Of a stretch of 64,000 nt of DNA, positions 19,516 to 26,597 are shown in pieces. The position numbers and the translations under genes are program-made. The stretch covers positions 41,460 through 105,459 of the forward strand of contig NZ_JXLA01000013.1 of NCBI RefSeq assembly GCF_001886185.1. Reading direction: 5' to 3'. Below the pieces are notes generated by a model that saw nothing but the letters and a program-made list of their open reading frames with translations, had not been told where the DNA came from and ran no database searches. Position 1 is the stretch's first letter. Each line of letters begins with the position of its first letter. The DNA comes from Enterococcus raffinosus (GTDB lineage Bacteria > Bacillota > Bacilli > Lactobacillales > Enterococcaceae).

Positions 19516-20511
19516 TTACTCCCCTTTAACAAATTCACTAGAAATTTGACGAGCAATCGCTAAACCGGCGATTGCATTAAAATGCAAATGATCCCCACTA
19601 TCAAACATCGGATTCAGATATCCTGAGGATTTTTCAACGATTGAAGAAATATCCCATACATTAGTGTAGGTATTCAGTAACCAACGGTTGATCTCTTTCC
19701 TGACCTTTTCCTTCTGTTCGTCCATCTCAGGATAGTTCATACAGGGAGTCAACGTGCATAGTTGATAAGCTACCTTTTCATACTCACACACCTGAATGAT
19801 CTTTTCTATTTCCTTCTGAAATTTTTTTACTGAAAGATCCCCGTGGATTAAATCATTAATTCCAATAAATAATATGACTTTTTTAATCCCTTTATGGCTG
19901 GCGAAACATTTTTTCAAACGGTGAAACGCACTGTAGCCGTAAAAAAAATCTTTGGAATCCTTCGTCATAATATCGCTGCTCGATCTCAGTAAACAGCTGC
20001 CATTGATTCCTTGATTTACCAAATAAATATTTTGTTCACGAAACATTCTCTGCAGTGGTGCAGTCCATGTTGCCCCTTCAGTCAAAGAATCTCCTAATGC
20101 GATGACACAGTCACCTGCAACTTCTGCCTCGATCGCCAATAATCCAGAGCAAAAGTTTGATACGGAAGTTGAAGCAAAAACATCAGCGTCATTAACGGCG
20201 AAACCACTTTCCATTAAGTCGTTTTGAAAAGCAATCTGCCACTTTTGAGCCTCAGGATCAATTGAGATTGGAGCTGTCCGAACTATTTCACCTGGAGCAA
20301 TGGAGAGGTCACCAATTTGTTGTCGTCTATCATTTGTCTGAATAAACAGATTACGAATCTTTTCCACTTGATCCCCATAATCATTTGCAAAAACCAGCCT
20401 AATTGTTCCAACAGGCGCAATTTGGCGCAATGGCAGAAAAACCTGCTTTTCTCCATTACTATGATGAGCAATTCCTCTTTGTGCATGACTCCATATTGTT
20501 GTCCAGCTCAT
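19516..20511 (-). CDS. SGNH/GDSL-family hydrolase in the iron-uptake operon
   Basis: A 331-residue esterase-type protein with no signal peptide or membrane segment, so probably cytosolic. The SGNH blocks are visible: IALGDSLTEG (Ser about 142), GINGS (about 168-172), FIGINDL (Asn about 219) and DSGDHLHF (Asp 307, His 310). The ~135-residue N-terminal part looks like a beta-rich accessory domain. It begins 17 nt after the permease gene ends and is last of the ABC operon, which suggests a role with imported iron-siderophore, for example ester hydrolysis to release iron, but a general carbohydrate esterase is equally possible on sequence alone. Confidence 0.85.
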   Translation of the reverse strand: MSWTTIWSHAQRGIAHHSNGEKQVFLPLRQIAPVGTIRLVFANDYGDQVEKIRNLFIQTNDRRQQIGDLSIAPGEIVRTAPISIDPEAQKWQIAFQNDLMESGFAVNDADVFASTSVSNFCSGLLAIEAEVAGDCVIALGDSLTEGATWTAPLQRMFREQNIYLVNQGINGSCLLRSSSDIMTKDSKDFFYGYSAFHRLKKCFASHKGIKKVILFIGINDLIHGDLSVKKFQKEIEKIIQVCEYEKVAYQLCTLTPCMNYPEMDEQKEKVRKEINRWLLNTYTNVWDISSIVEKSSGYLNPMFDSGDHLHFNAIAGLAIARQISSEFVKGE

Positions 20512-20528
20512 ATAGTCAAAACTCCTTT

Positions 20529-21512
20529 CTATTTGCTTTTTTTCATTAGCTGTAAAATGAAATAAGGGGCGCCAATTAACGAGACAATAATTCCTGCTGC
20601 CATCTCACCATTTGGTAAAATAACCCTAGCTAGAATATCACTAAACAGCAGCAATCCCCCGCCAATTAGGGCAGACATTATCAATGTTTGATTATTCTTT
20701 TTGCCCGTTACTTGTCGAGCAATGTGGGGCGCAATCAAACCAATAAAACTAATGCTTCCTGCAACTGAAACGCTCACTGCTGCCAAGCAAACCGCACAAA
20801 TTAAAAAGAATAACTGTGTTCGCTTCAATTTGACACCTAATCCGACTGCTACCTCATCCCCTAATTCTAAAACTTCTAATGAACGCCCGCGAAGTAAAAT
20901 CAAAGGCAGTAAGCAAAAAATCCACGGTAATAATAGCAACACATGCTGACGAGTCGTCCCCCATATGGTTCCAGCCAGCCATGCTGTAACAAATTGATAA
21001 TTATCCTTAGAGACTCGAATGCTTCCGATTAGAGTCAATGCTGAAATTCCAGCGTTAACCGCAACACCTGCTAAAAGCAAACGATTCGGTGTAATCCGTT
21101 CTGCTTGTCGTCCGAAGTAATAAACCAATCCTGTCGCGATAAAACTTCCGACACATGCAATCAAAGGTAAGTACCAACTGCTTTCACCTGTAGCAAAAAA
21201 ACCTAAATATATTAAAACCGTTAATCCAGCCCCCGCATTGATTCCTAATATTCCTGGATCAGCCAAATCATTATGAGTAATCGTTTGAAATAAATATCCG
21301 GAAACCGCTAATCCCACACCCGCTAGTATCGACACTAACATTCTAGGAAAACGAAAATCAAAAACGATTAATTGCTGACTTATGCTCGCTTTATTTTGAA
21401 AGACACTAAGTAAATCATTTAAGGTAAGAGGAATAGTTCCCACTGTTAAACTGAGCAAAATACCCAAAAACAGTAAAAGAAATAAAATTATCCAACCCAG
21501 CTTTTTTCTCAT
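20529..21512 (-). CDS. Iron-siderophore ABC transporter permease (FecCD family)
   Basis: A 327-residue permease with about ten transmembrane helices of the FecCD/BtuC type (RFPRMLVSILAGVGLAVSGYLFQ; GSISFIGLIAPHIARQVTG). It would pair with the other permease to form the membrane channel driven by the ATPase encoded upstream. Its start overlaps the preceding permease gene by 4 nt. Substrate class (ferric siderophore) comes from family and from the Fur-like boxes; the exact siderophore is unknown. Confidence 0.92.
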   Translation of the reverse strand: MRKKLGWIILFLLLFLGILLSLTVGTIPLTLNDLLSVFQNKASISQQLIVFDFRFPRMLVSILAGVGLAVSGYLFQTITHNDLADPGILGINAGAGLTVLIYLGFFATGESSWYLPLIACVGSFIATGLVYYFGRQAERITPNRLLLAGVAVNAGISALTLIGSIRVSKDNYQFVTAWLAGTIWGTTRQHVLLLLPWIFCLLPLILLRGRSLEVLELGDEVAVGLGVKLKRTQLFFLICAVCLAAVSVSVAGSISFIGLIAPHIARQVTGKKNNQTLIMSALIGGGLLLFSDILARVILPNGEMAAGIIVSLIGAPYFILQLMKKSK

Positions 21513-22492
21513 AAGCTTCCCTTCCTAATCTGTAAAAGTAAAAATGGAACTCCGATAATTGTAATGATTACCCCTGGCGGTGTCTCCAGTGGCGGAGCAA
21601 TTAATCGGGAAGCAATATCCGCAACAACAAAAAATAAGGCGCCAAATAGCCCTGAGGCCGGAATCACATAACGATAATCGTGTCCGACAAAAAAACGAAC
21701 AACGTGTGGAACGATCAATCCAACAAAGCTGATTGTTCCAACAAGAGCAACAGAGCTACCGGATAAAAGTAAAACAATGAAAAGAGTCAATTGACGAATT
21801 CGAGCAGGATTTTTACCTAACGAAATTGCCGTATCATCCCCTAAACTCAGTAAGGTTATTTGCGGACTGATCAAGCAAGCTCCAATGATTCCTAGTAAAA
21901 TCAGTGGAAAAATTGTATGCAATTGATTCCACGTGAGATTTGAAGTTCCGCCGACGAACCAAAATGTCATATCCTGATTCAAGTCAAGCAACAAACTGAC
22001 ACTTTGACTAATTGCCGTGAAAAAAGAACTGATAGCGGCTCCTAATAAAACAATTCGAACAGGAGATAAGCTAAAAGAAACCTTAGTAGAGATAAAGTAA
22101 ATCAGTAGAATTGATACAGAGGCTCCAACAAATGATCCAGTTATACCGATCGCTGGAGAAGGTTGCTCATTCATTGCAAAAACCAGTGCAAGTCCTAATC
22201 CTGCTCCAGAGTTGATACCAAGCAGCCCAGAATCTGCGATTGGGTTAGAGGTGATTCCTTGAATCAAGGCACCAGCTATTGCGAAGGCTGATCCAACTAG
22301 GACTGCTCCTATCATTCTTGGAAGGCGTAAATAACGAACTAGTTGTTCTCCTTGATTAGCAGGATCAAAATTTAACAAGGCTTGATGAACATCTGCCCAT
22401 TTACTGGTAACTGCTCCATACCTCAAAGAGAAAAACATCGCTACGATAAGGAACAAAGCAACGATAAGTAAAAAGTATCTTCTTTTAGCCAT
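21509..22492 (-). CDS. Iron-siderophore ABC transporter permease (FecCD family)
   Basis: The first of two paralogous 327-residue permeases. Its signatures include RLPRMIGAVLVGSAFAIAGALIQ near residue 55 and VGTISFVGLIVPHVVRFFVG near residue 250. It overlaps the upstream ATPase gene by 8 nt and the downstream permease by 4 nt, so all three are translationally coupled. Confidence 0.92.
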   Translation of the reverse strand: MAKRRYFLLIVALFLIVAMFFSLRYGAVTSKWADVHQALLNFDPANQGEQLVRYLRLPRMIGAVLVGSAFAIAGALIQGITSNPIADSGLLGINSGAGLGLALVFAMNEQPSPAIGITGSFVGASVSILLIYFISTKVSFSLSPVRIVLLGAAISSFFTAISQSVSLLLDLNQDMTFWFVGGTSNLTWNQLHTIFPLILLGIIGACLISPQITLLSLGDDTAISLGKNPARIRQLTLFIVLLLSGSSVALVGTISFVGLIVPHVVRFFVGHDYRYVIPASGLFGALFFVVADIASRLIAPPLETPPGVIITIIGVPFLLLQIRKGSL

Positions 22493-23282
22493 TTCCCTGC
22501 TCCTTTACTAAATCATAAGCAATAACTAAAGGTTTCTCACTATTTGGTAAGGTAGCAAAAGTGGCTTGTATATCAAATAAATTTAATAGTTTTTCAGCTG
22601 TAAAAATTTCTTTTGGCGTTCCTTGAAAAATTAATTCACCTTTTTTCATTCCTAATAAATAATCAGAAAAACGCGAAGCATGATTCAAATCATGAATTGT
22701 CATCAGAATCGTTTTTCCTTGTCGATTTATTTCTTGCAACAATTCCAAAATCTCTAATTGATGTGCCGGATCTAAAAAAGTAATTGGTTCATCTAAAATT
22801 AATATATCCGTATCCTGCGCTAACGCCATGGCAATCCAAACACGTTGCTGCTGTCCCCCTGACAAAGTTGTCAATGTCCGTTCTTTTAAAGCTTGTAGAT
22901 TTGTGGCTTCTAGAGCCCAATTAATTAATTGATGGTCTTCTTCTTTCAAACCTGAAAATCCTTTTTGATAAGGAAATCGTCCGTAGGCAACAATTTCTTC
23001 CACACTCAGTCCATTTACCTGACTGCTTGATTGTGATAAAGAGGTAATCTTTTGTGCGACTGATTTAGTATCCAATCGCTGAATATTTTCACCATCAATA
23101 AAAACTTCTCCTTTAGCTGGCTCAAGAATACGTGCCAATCCCTTTAGAAAAGTAGACTTCCCACTACCATTTGGACCGATTAGGCTGGTAATCTGCCCTT
23201 TGGGAATTTCTACTGTAATATCCTTCACAATTACTTTTTTATCGTATCCGATTGAAAGATCAGCTGTAGTTAATTTTGTCAT
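22485..23282 (-). CDS. Iron-siderophore ABC transporter ATP-binding protein
   Basis: A 265-residue FecE/FhuC/YusV-type ATPase: Walker A GPNGSGKST (about residues 37-45), Q-loop region SLSQSSSQ, signature [17 protein letters not shown] (about residue 140), Walker B ILILDEPITFLD and the switch His in TIHDLNHA. It is first gene of the minus-strand operon and is divergent from the lipoprotein gene, with operators between. Confidence 0.95.
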   Translation of the reverse strand: MTKLTTADLSIGYDKKVIVKDITVEIPKGQITSLIGPNGSGKSTFLKGLARILEPAKGEVFIDGENIQRLDTKSVAQKITSLSQSSSQVNGLSVEEIVAYGRFPYQKGFSGLKEEDHQLINWALEATNLQALKERTLTTLSGGQQQRVWIAMALAQDTDILILDEPITFLDPAHQLEILELLQEINRQGKTILMTIHDLNHASRFSDYLLGMKKGELIFQGTPKEIFTAEKLLNLFDIQATFATLPNSEKPLVIAYDLVKEQGNG

Positions 23283-23300
23283 AGATCTTCCTCTTTTCTC

Positions 23301-23315
23301 TGATAATCGTTCTCA
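23301..23315 (-). promoter_or_regulatory. Fur-like box before the transporter operon
   Basis: TGATAATCGTTCTCA matches the 7-1-7 Fur consensus TGATAATNATTATCA with two mismatches. It lies 19 nt upstream of the ATPase start codon. Recognition by Fur is inferred from sequence; other Fur-family regulators bind similar sites. Confidence 0.65.
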
Positions 23316-23368
23316 ATTATGACCTTCTTTTTCACCATCGTCAACCATTTGTGAAAGAAAACTCTCTG

Positions 23369-23421
23369 TTGACACCCTTGATTCTTTCAGTAATAATATC
23401 AATTGAGAACACTTCTCAATT
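23369..23421 (+). promoter_or_regulatory. Promoter and palindromic operator of the iron-binding lipoprotein
   Basis: -35 TTGACA (23369-23374), 17-nt spacer, -10 AATAAT (23392-23397). Directly downstream, over the likely start point, is the perfect 9-3-9 palindrome AATTGAGAA/TTCTCAATT (23401-23421). Its core TGAGAAC shares the variant half-site of the Fur-like box at 23301, so one regulator could control both directions. Confidence 0.75.
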
Positions 23422-23441
23422 AACCTCAAAGGAGTTTTTTT

Positions 23442-24368
23442 ATGTTCAAAAAAATAATTTTAGGAACTGCTGCCTTATTGGCTTTGTTTAGTCTATCCGC
23501 TTGTGGCCAAAGCAGTGACAACAAAGATACAAATAATGACGTTCAAACATTAACTGATGCACAGAATCACAAGGTCGATGTTCCAAAGAAGCCTAAAAGG
23601 ATTATCGCCTCGTATTTAGAAGATTACTTAGTTGCATTAGATGAAAAACCTGTGGCACAGTGGACCGTTGGTAAAGGGAAAATTCAAAATTATCTGCAGG
23701 ATAAGTTAAAAGATGTTCCAACGATTAACTATGATTTACCTTATGAAAATGTATTAAAGTTTGAACCAGACTTATTATTAATCGGATCAAACGGCTCTTT
23801 AGAAGGCGGAAAATATAAAGAATACGCTAAAATCGCTCCAACGTATGTAGTAAAAAATGGGGACAACGTTACTTGGCGAGATCAACTTGAAGACATCGGA
23901 AAAGTACTAGGTAAAGAGGACAAGGCTAAAAAGGTTGAGAATGACTATAACCAATTGGTGGATAAAACAAAAAATGACTTGAAGGACAAAATCCAAGGCA
24001 AGTCAGCAGTTGTCTTATGGGTAACAAATAATTCCGCGTTCATGGTGGCAGATACTCGTTCTAGCGGTCAACTTCTTTATCAGGAATTAGGATTTGAGAT
24101 TCCTCAATTAACTAAGGATATCAGCAAAAAGGCAACCGCTGACTTCTCACAGGTTTCATTAGAAAGTCTTTCTCAGTTAGATGCTGATTACATTTTTTTA
24201 GTTAACAGTGACTCTGGAGCTGCGATGTTTAAGGATCCTTTGTGGAGCAATATACCGGCAGTAAAAAATAATCACTTGTATGAATTTGATGGCGAATCAA
24301 GCTGGTTATATAATGGACCTATTGCCTATACCAAAATGGTTGAAAATATTCGCGAAGTCTTGAAATAA
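23442..24368 (+). CDS. Iron-siderophore substrate-binding lipoprotein
   Basis: Captures ferric siderophore at the cell surface for the divergent ABC transporter. The 308-residue FhuD/FepB-type protein has a lipoprotein signal with lipobox LSAC (Cys at residue 21), a Ser/Asp/Asn-rich linker, then a two-lobed binding domain linked by a long helix (RDQLEDIGKVLGKEDKAKKVEND). An AAAGGAG lies 9 nt before the ATG. It is oriented away from the permease/ATPase operon. Confidence 0.93.
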   Translation: MFKKIILGTAALLALFSLSACGQSSDNKDTNNDVQTLTDAQNHKVDVPKKPKRIIASYLEDYLVALDEKPVAQWTVGKGKIQNYLQDKLKDVPTINYDLPYENVLKFEPDLLLIGSNGSLEGGKYKEYAKIAPTYVVKNGDNVTWRDQLEDIGKVLGKEDKAKKVENDYNQLVDKTKNDLKDKIQGKSAVVLWVTNNSAFMVADTRSSGQLLYQELGFEIPQLTKDISKKATADFSQVSLESLSQLDADYIFLVNSDSGAAMFKDPLWSNIPAVKNNHLYEFDGESSWLYNGPIAYTKMVENIREVLK

Positions 24369-24427
24369 AAAGCCGACCTGATCAAGTTTCCTTCTGTTTT
24401 AAGAAGGAAACGATCAGGCGGCTTTTA
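24365..24427. terminator. Long bidirectional terminator
   Basis: The AAAAGCCG...CCTGATC...GTTTCCTTCT arm at about 24367-24396 pairs with 24403-24427 with two small bulges. The gene on each side ends at this hairpin. Confidence 0.85.
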
Positions 24428-25162
24428 CCTTTTATTACGACGCGACCGTGTAGCTGAGGCTGCTTCTTCTTTTTTTACCAAGAATTTCAAACGATACGGC
24501 TCGTGATAACGAACCCCGTCCTTAACGAAATCTCCACCAATAATAAATAATCCAATCGGACTCAGTGGTTCATTTTGTCGGATTGTTCCAATCGTTTCAA
24601 GGTCACGATAATTTTTTCCAATCTGTAATCGATAGGTGCTAGAATCGATCTGTTTCACATAATAATAAGGATATAGTGTATTTTCTTCAATTAGGAACCC
24701 TTCTTCTTCTGTTAAATCACGTGTCTTAATTTCATTATCATCGATTAATGCTTGAATATTTTCGACTAACCGTAATTGGTAATCCTCGGTAAAATCAACT
24801 GGGATTTCCTGCGCCTGTTCAAACACTTTCTTCGTTTTCTGTTGTTTTTCATTTTGAATGTTAAAGGCATCATCTGGCAAATATTTGACAAAAAGCTGCG
24901 TGATGTCTCCTTTTAAATTTTTATCTAAGAAATAAAAGAAAAAATTCAAAATAATGAAATAGACCAATCCAACAAAAACTAAGCCATAGAGCACCAATTG
25001 CAAATAGTTTTGGTTAAGCCAAAGTCCATAAACAATACGTAAAATATAAATGGTAGGTATGATGCTTAGCAACGTATATGCACGGTTGGAATATTTAGGA
25101 CTGATATCCAAAAAGCCTAAAAATTTATTTAAACCATTTATTATGTCTAATAGTATCGTCAT
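24425..25162 (-). CDS. Unrecognised membrane protein
   Basis: A 245-residue protein that I do not recognise. It has two or three hydrophobic helices in the N-terminal third (about residues 27-50 and 55-80), then a soluble charged domain (residues 85-245) with an acidic centre and a basic tail ending RSRRNKR. Its ATG overlaps the stop of the Ser/Thr-rich gene by 4 nt (ATGA), so the two are co-expressed and probably work together. It could belong to a lactobacillales-specific DUF; I cannot name it with confidence. Confidence 0.8.
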   Translation of the reverse strand: MTILLDIINGLNKFLGFLDISPKYSNRAYTLLSIIPTIYILRIVYGLWLNQNYLQLVLYGLVFVGLVYFIILNFFFYFLDKNLKGDITQLFVKYLPDDAFNIQNEKQQKTKKVFEQAQEIPVDFTEDYQLRLVENIQALIDDNEIKTRDLTEEEGFLIEENTLYPYYYVKQIDSSTYRLQIGKNYRDLETIGTIRQNEPLSPIGLFIIGGDFVKDGVRYHEPYRLKFLVKKEEAASATRSRRNKR

Positions 25163-25566
25163 TGTGTATCACCTGCCTCTGAGCTCGCTGAATCATTGGC
25201 TGGCTGTAGCTGTTGTGAAGGTGTTGTTTGTGACTCCTCTACAGAAGATGATGGCGAGACAGGGTCGTTAGAAATAGAGGACTGTGTATCTACAGATTGG
25301 TTCCTTTCGATTGTACTTGCCTCAATATTATTGTTTATTTTAGATACTTCCGTTGACGATTGTTCGTTGATTGTGCTTGTTTCATTAGTCATACTATTTG
25401 AATCCCGAGAAGAATCAGTCGTAGAAGTAGTTGATGACTCTGCCGTTGGTGAGGAATCTTTTACTTGACGATAACTGGAATTATTCAAAATTCCTGAAGT
25501 CGTAGCAATCAAAATCGATAATGTTAAAAGAGCAATAGGCTTCAAAATCGGCGGAACTTTACGCAT
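25159..25566 (-). CDS. Short membrane-anchored Ser/Thr-rich protein of unknown function
   Basis: A 135-residue protein: basic N-terminus, a hydrophobic segment (IALLTLSILIATTSGI, about residues 11-26) acting as signal or anchor, and then about 105 residues of Ser/Thr/Glu/Gln/Asn-rich, probably disordered sequence. There is no LPXTG motif or lipobox. The composition suggests an extracellular stalk or linker. It is first in a two-gene operon with the membrane protein downstream. No family is recognised. Confidence 0.75.
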   Translation of the reverse strand: MRKVPPILKPIALLTLSILIATTSGILNNSSYRQVKDSSPTAESSTTSTTDSSRDSNSMTNETSTINEQSSTEVSKINNNIEASTIERNQSVDTQSSISNDPVSPSSSVEESQTTPSQQLQPANDSASSEAGDTQ

Positions 25567-25699
25567 CGGATCCTTCCTTTCTAAAATTATTTTATTTAAT
25601 AACTAGTTTTATCACTGGAAGGTTAGCTTTTGTTTAGGATTCTATGAAGTTTTTATGTAGATTTCTGAAAACACGTCAGAAAAACTTTCGTTTATTGAT

Positions 25700-25731
25700 A
25701 AAAAAAGCCAGCAATCGAATGGATTGCTGAC
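25700..25731 (-). terminator. Terminator after rpmG
   Basis: 10-bp stem (25707-25716 with 25722-25731, one G.U) followed by a run of Ts on the minus strand (complement of 25700-25706). Confidence 0.85.
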
Positions 25732-25743
25732 TCGTAAGTGCGG

Positions 25744-25893
25744 TTATTTTACTTCTTTATGCAAAGTAACTTTGCGTTCGCGTGGGCAATATTTCATTTT
25801 TTCCAAACGATCAGGATTGTTACGTTTGTTTTTATTTGTTAGGTAGTTACGTTCTTTACAAGAAGTACATTCTAAAGTGATGTTTACGCGCAT
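25744..25893 (-). CDS. rpmG: 50S ribosomal protein L33
   Basis: A 49-residue ribosomal protein starting [18 protein letters not shown] and ending [11 protein letters not shown], with the conserved [11 protein letters not shown] segment. It retains the first CxxC pair (CTSC) and one Cys of the second (KYCPRE), so it is intermediate between zinc-binding (C+) and zinc-free (C-) forms. GGGAGGG precedes the ATG. Enterococci usually carry additional rpmG copies elsewhere. Confidence 0.96.
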   Translation of the reverse strand: MRVNITLECTSCKERNYLTNKNKRNNPDRLEKMKYCPRERKVTLHKEVK

Positions 25894-25980
25894 GATTTTC
25901 CCTCCCTTGTAAATACAAGTTTTCCAAGATATTTCTCAGACTTTGATATCATATCATGTTTTGATTTCCTTGACTAGTGT

Positions 25981-26019
25981 TTTTTCAAAAATCGTTAAGT
26001 AGTTCTACTTGACGATTTT
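25981..26019 (-). terminator. Probable terminator after the glutathione peroxidase gene
   Basis: 12-bp stem (25987-25998 with 26008-26019, one G.U), partly within the stop region, followed by an imperfect T run on the minus strand. Confidence 0.6.
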
Positions 26020-26491
26020 AAAGTTGCGCCTCAATATCCTTTGCAATATCTTCAGGCTTCGTTTGCGAAGCGTAGCGTTTTATCACGTTTCCTTCACGAT
26101 CAATAAGAAATTTTGTAAAATTCCATTTAATTGCCTTGTTAAGTAAACCACCTTGCGCGCTTTTTAAATAGCTGTACAATGGAGCTTCGTTTTCTCCATT
26201 TACATCAATTTTAGCAAACGTTTGAAACGTCGTATGATATTTCAACTGACAAAATTCTGCAACTTCTACATCCGTTCCAGGAGCTTGATTGCCAAATTGA
26301 TTGCAGGGAAAATCAAGAATTTCAAACCCTTTAGCTTTGTACTGTTCATACAAATTTTGTAATCCTTCGTATTGTGGTGTGAAACCACAGCCTGTTGCAG
26401 TATTAACAATTAATAGGACCTTTCCTTGGTAATCTGCTAATGATTTTTCAGTTCCATCGGTCTGTTTTACTTCAAAATTATACACTGACAT
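26018..26491 (-). CDS. gpx: Glutathione peroxidase family protein (thiol peroxidase)
   Basis: Reduces peroxides; bacterial members usually draw electrons from thioredoxin. The 157-residue protein has the peroxidatic segment IVNTATGCGFTPQYEGLQ (Cys about residue 35, not selenocysteine), the FPCNQFGNQ block with the catalytic Gln (about residue 65) and a WNFTKFL segment with the catalytic Trp and Asn. The start is the ATG at 26489-26491 after AAGGAGTG; the three-codon upstream extension lies in the RBS. Confidence 0.94.
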   Translation of the reverse strand: MSVYNFEVKQTDGTEKSLADYQGKVLLIVNTATGCGFTPQYEGLQNLYEQYKAKGFEILDFPCNQFGNQAPGTDVEVAEFCQLKYHTTFQTFAKIDVNGENEAPLYSYLKSAQGGLLNKAIKWNFTKFLIDREGNVIKRYASQTKPEDIAKDIEAQL

Positions 26492-26563
26492 GTTTAGCAC
26501 TCCTTTTTCATAGTGGTCATTCTTTTTCTTGGAGAAGAGATTGTTTTACTCATTAATCGTTCA

Positions 26564-26597
26564 TCAGAAAAAGCTAAGGAGCAAGCCCCTTAGCTTT
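26564..26597 (-). terminator. Terminator after the class B PBP gene
   Basis: 10-bp perfect stem (26570-26579 with 26588-26597) that includes the PBP stop region, followed by TTTTTC on the minus strand. Confidence 0.75.
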
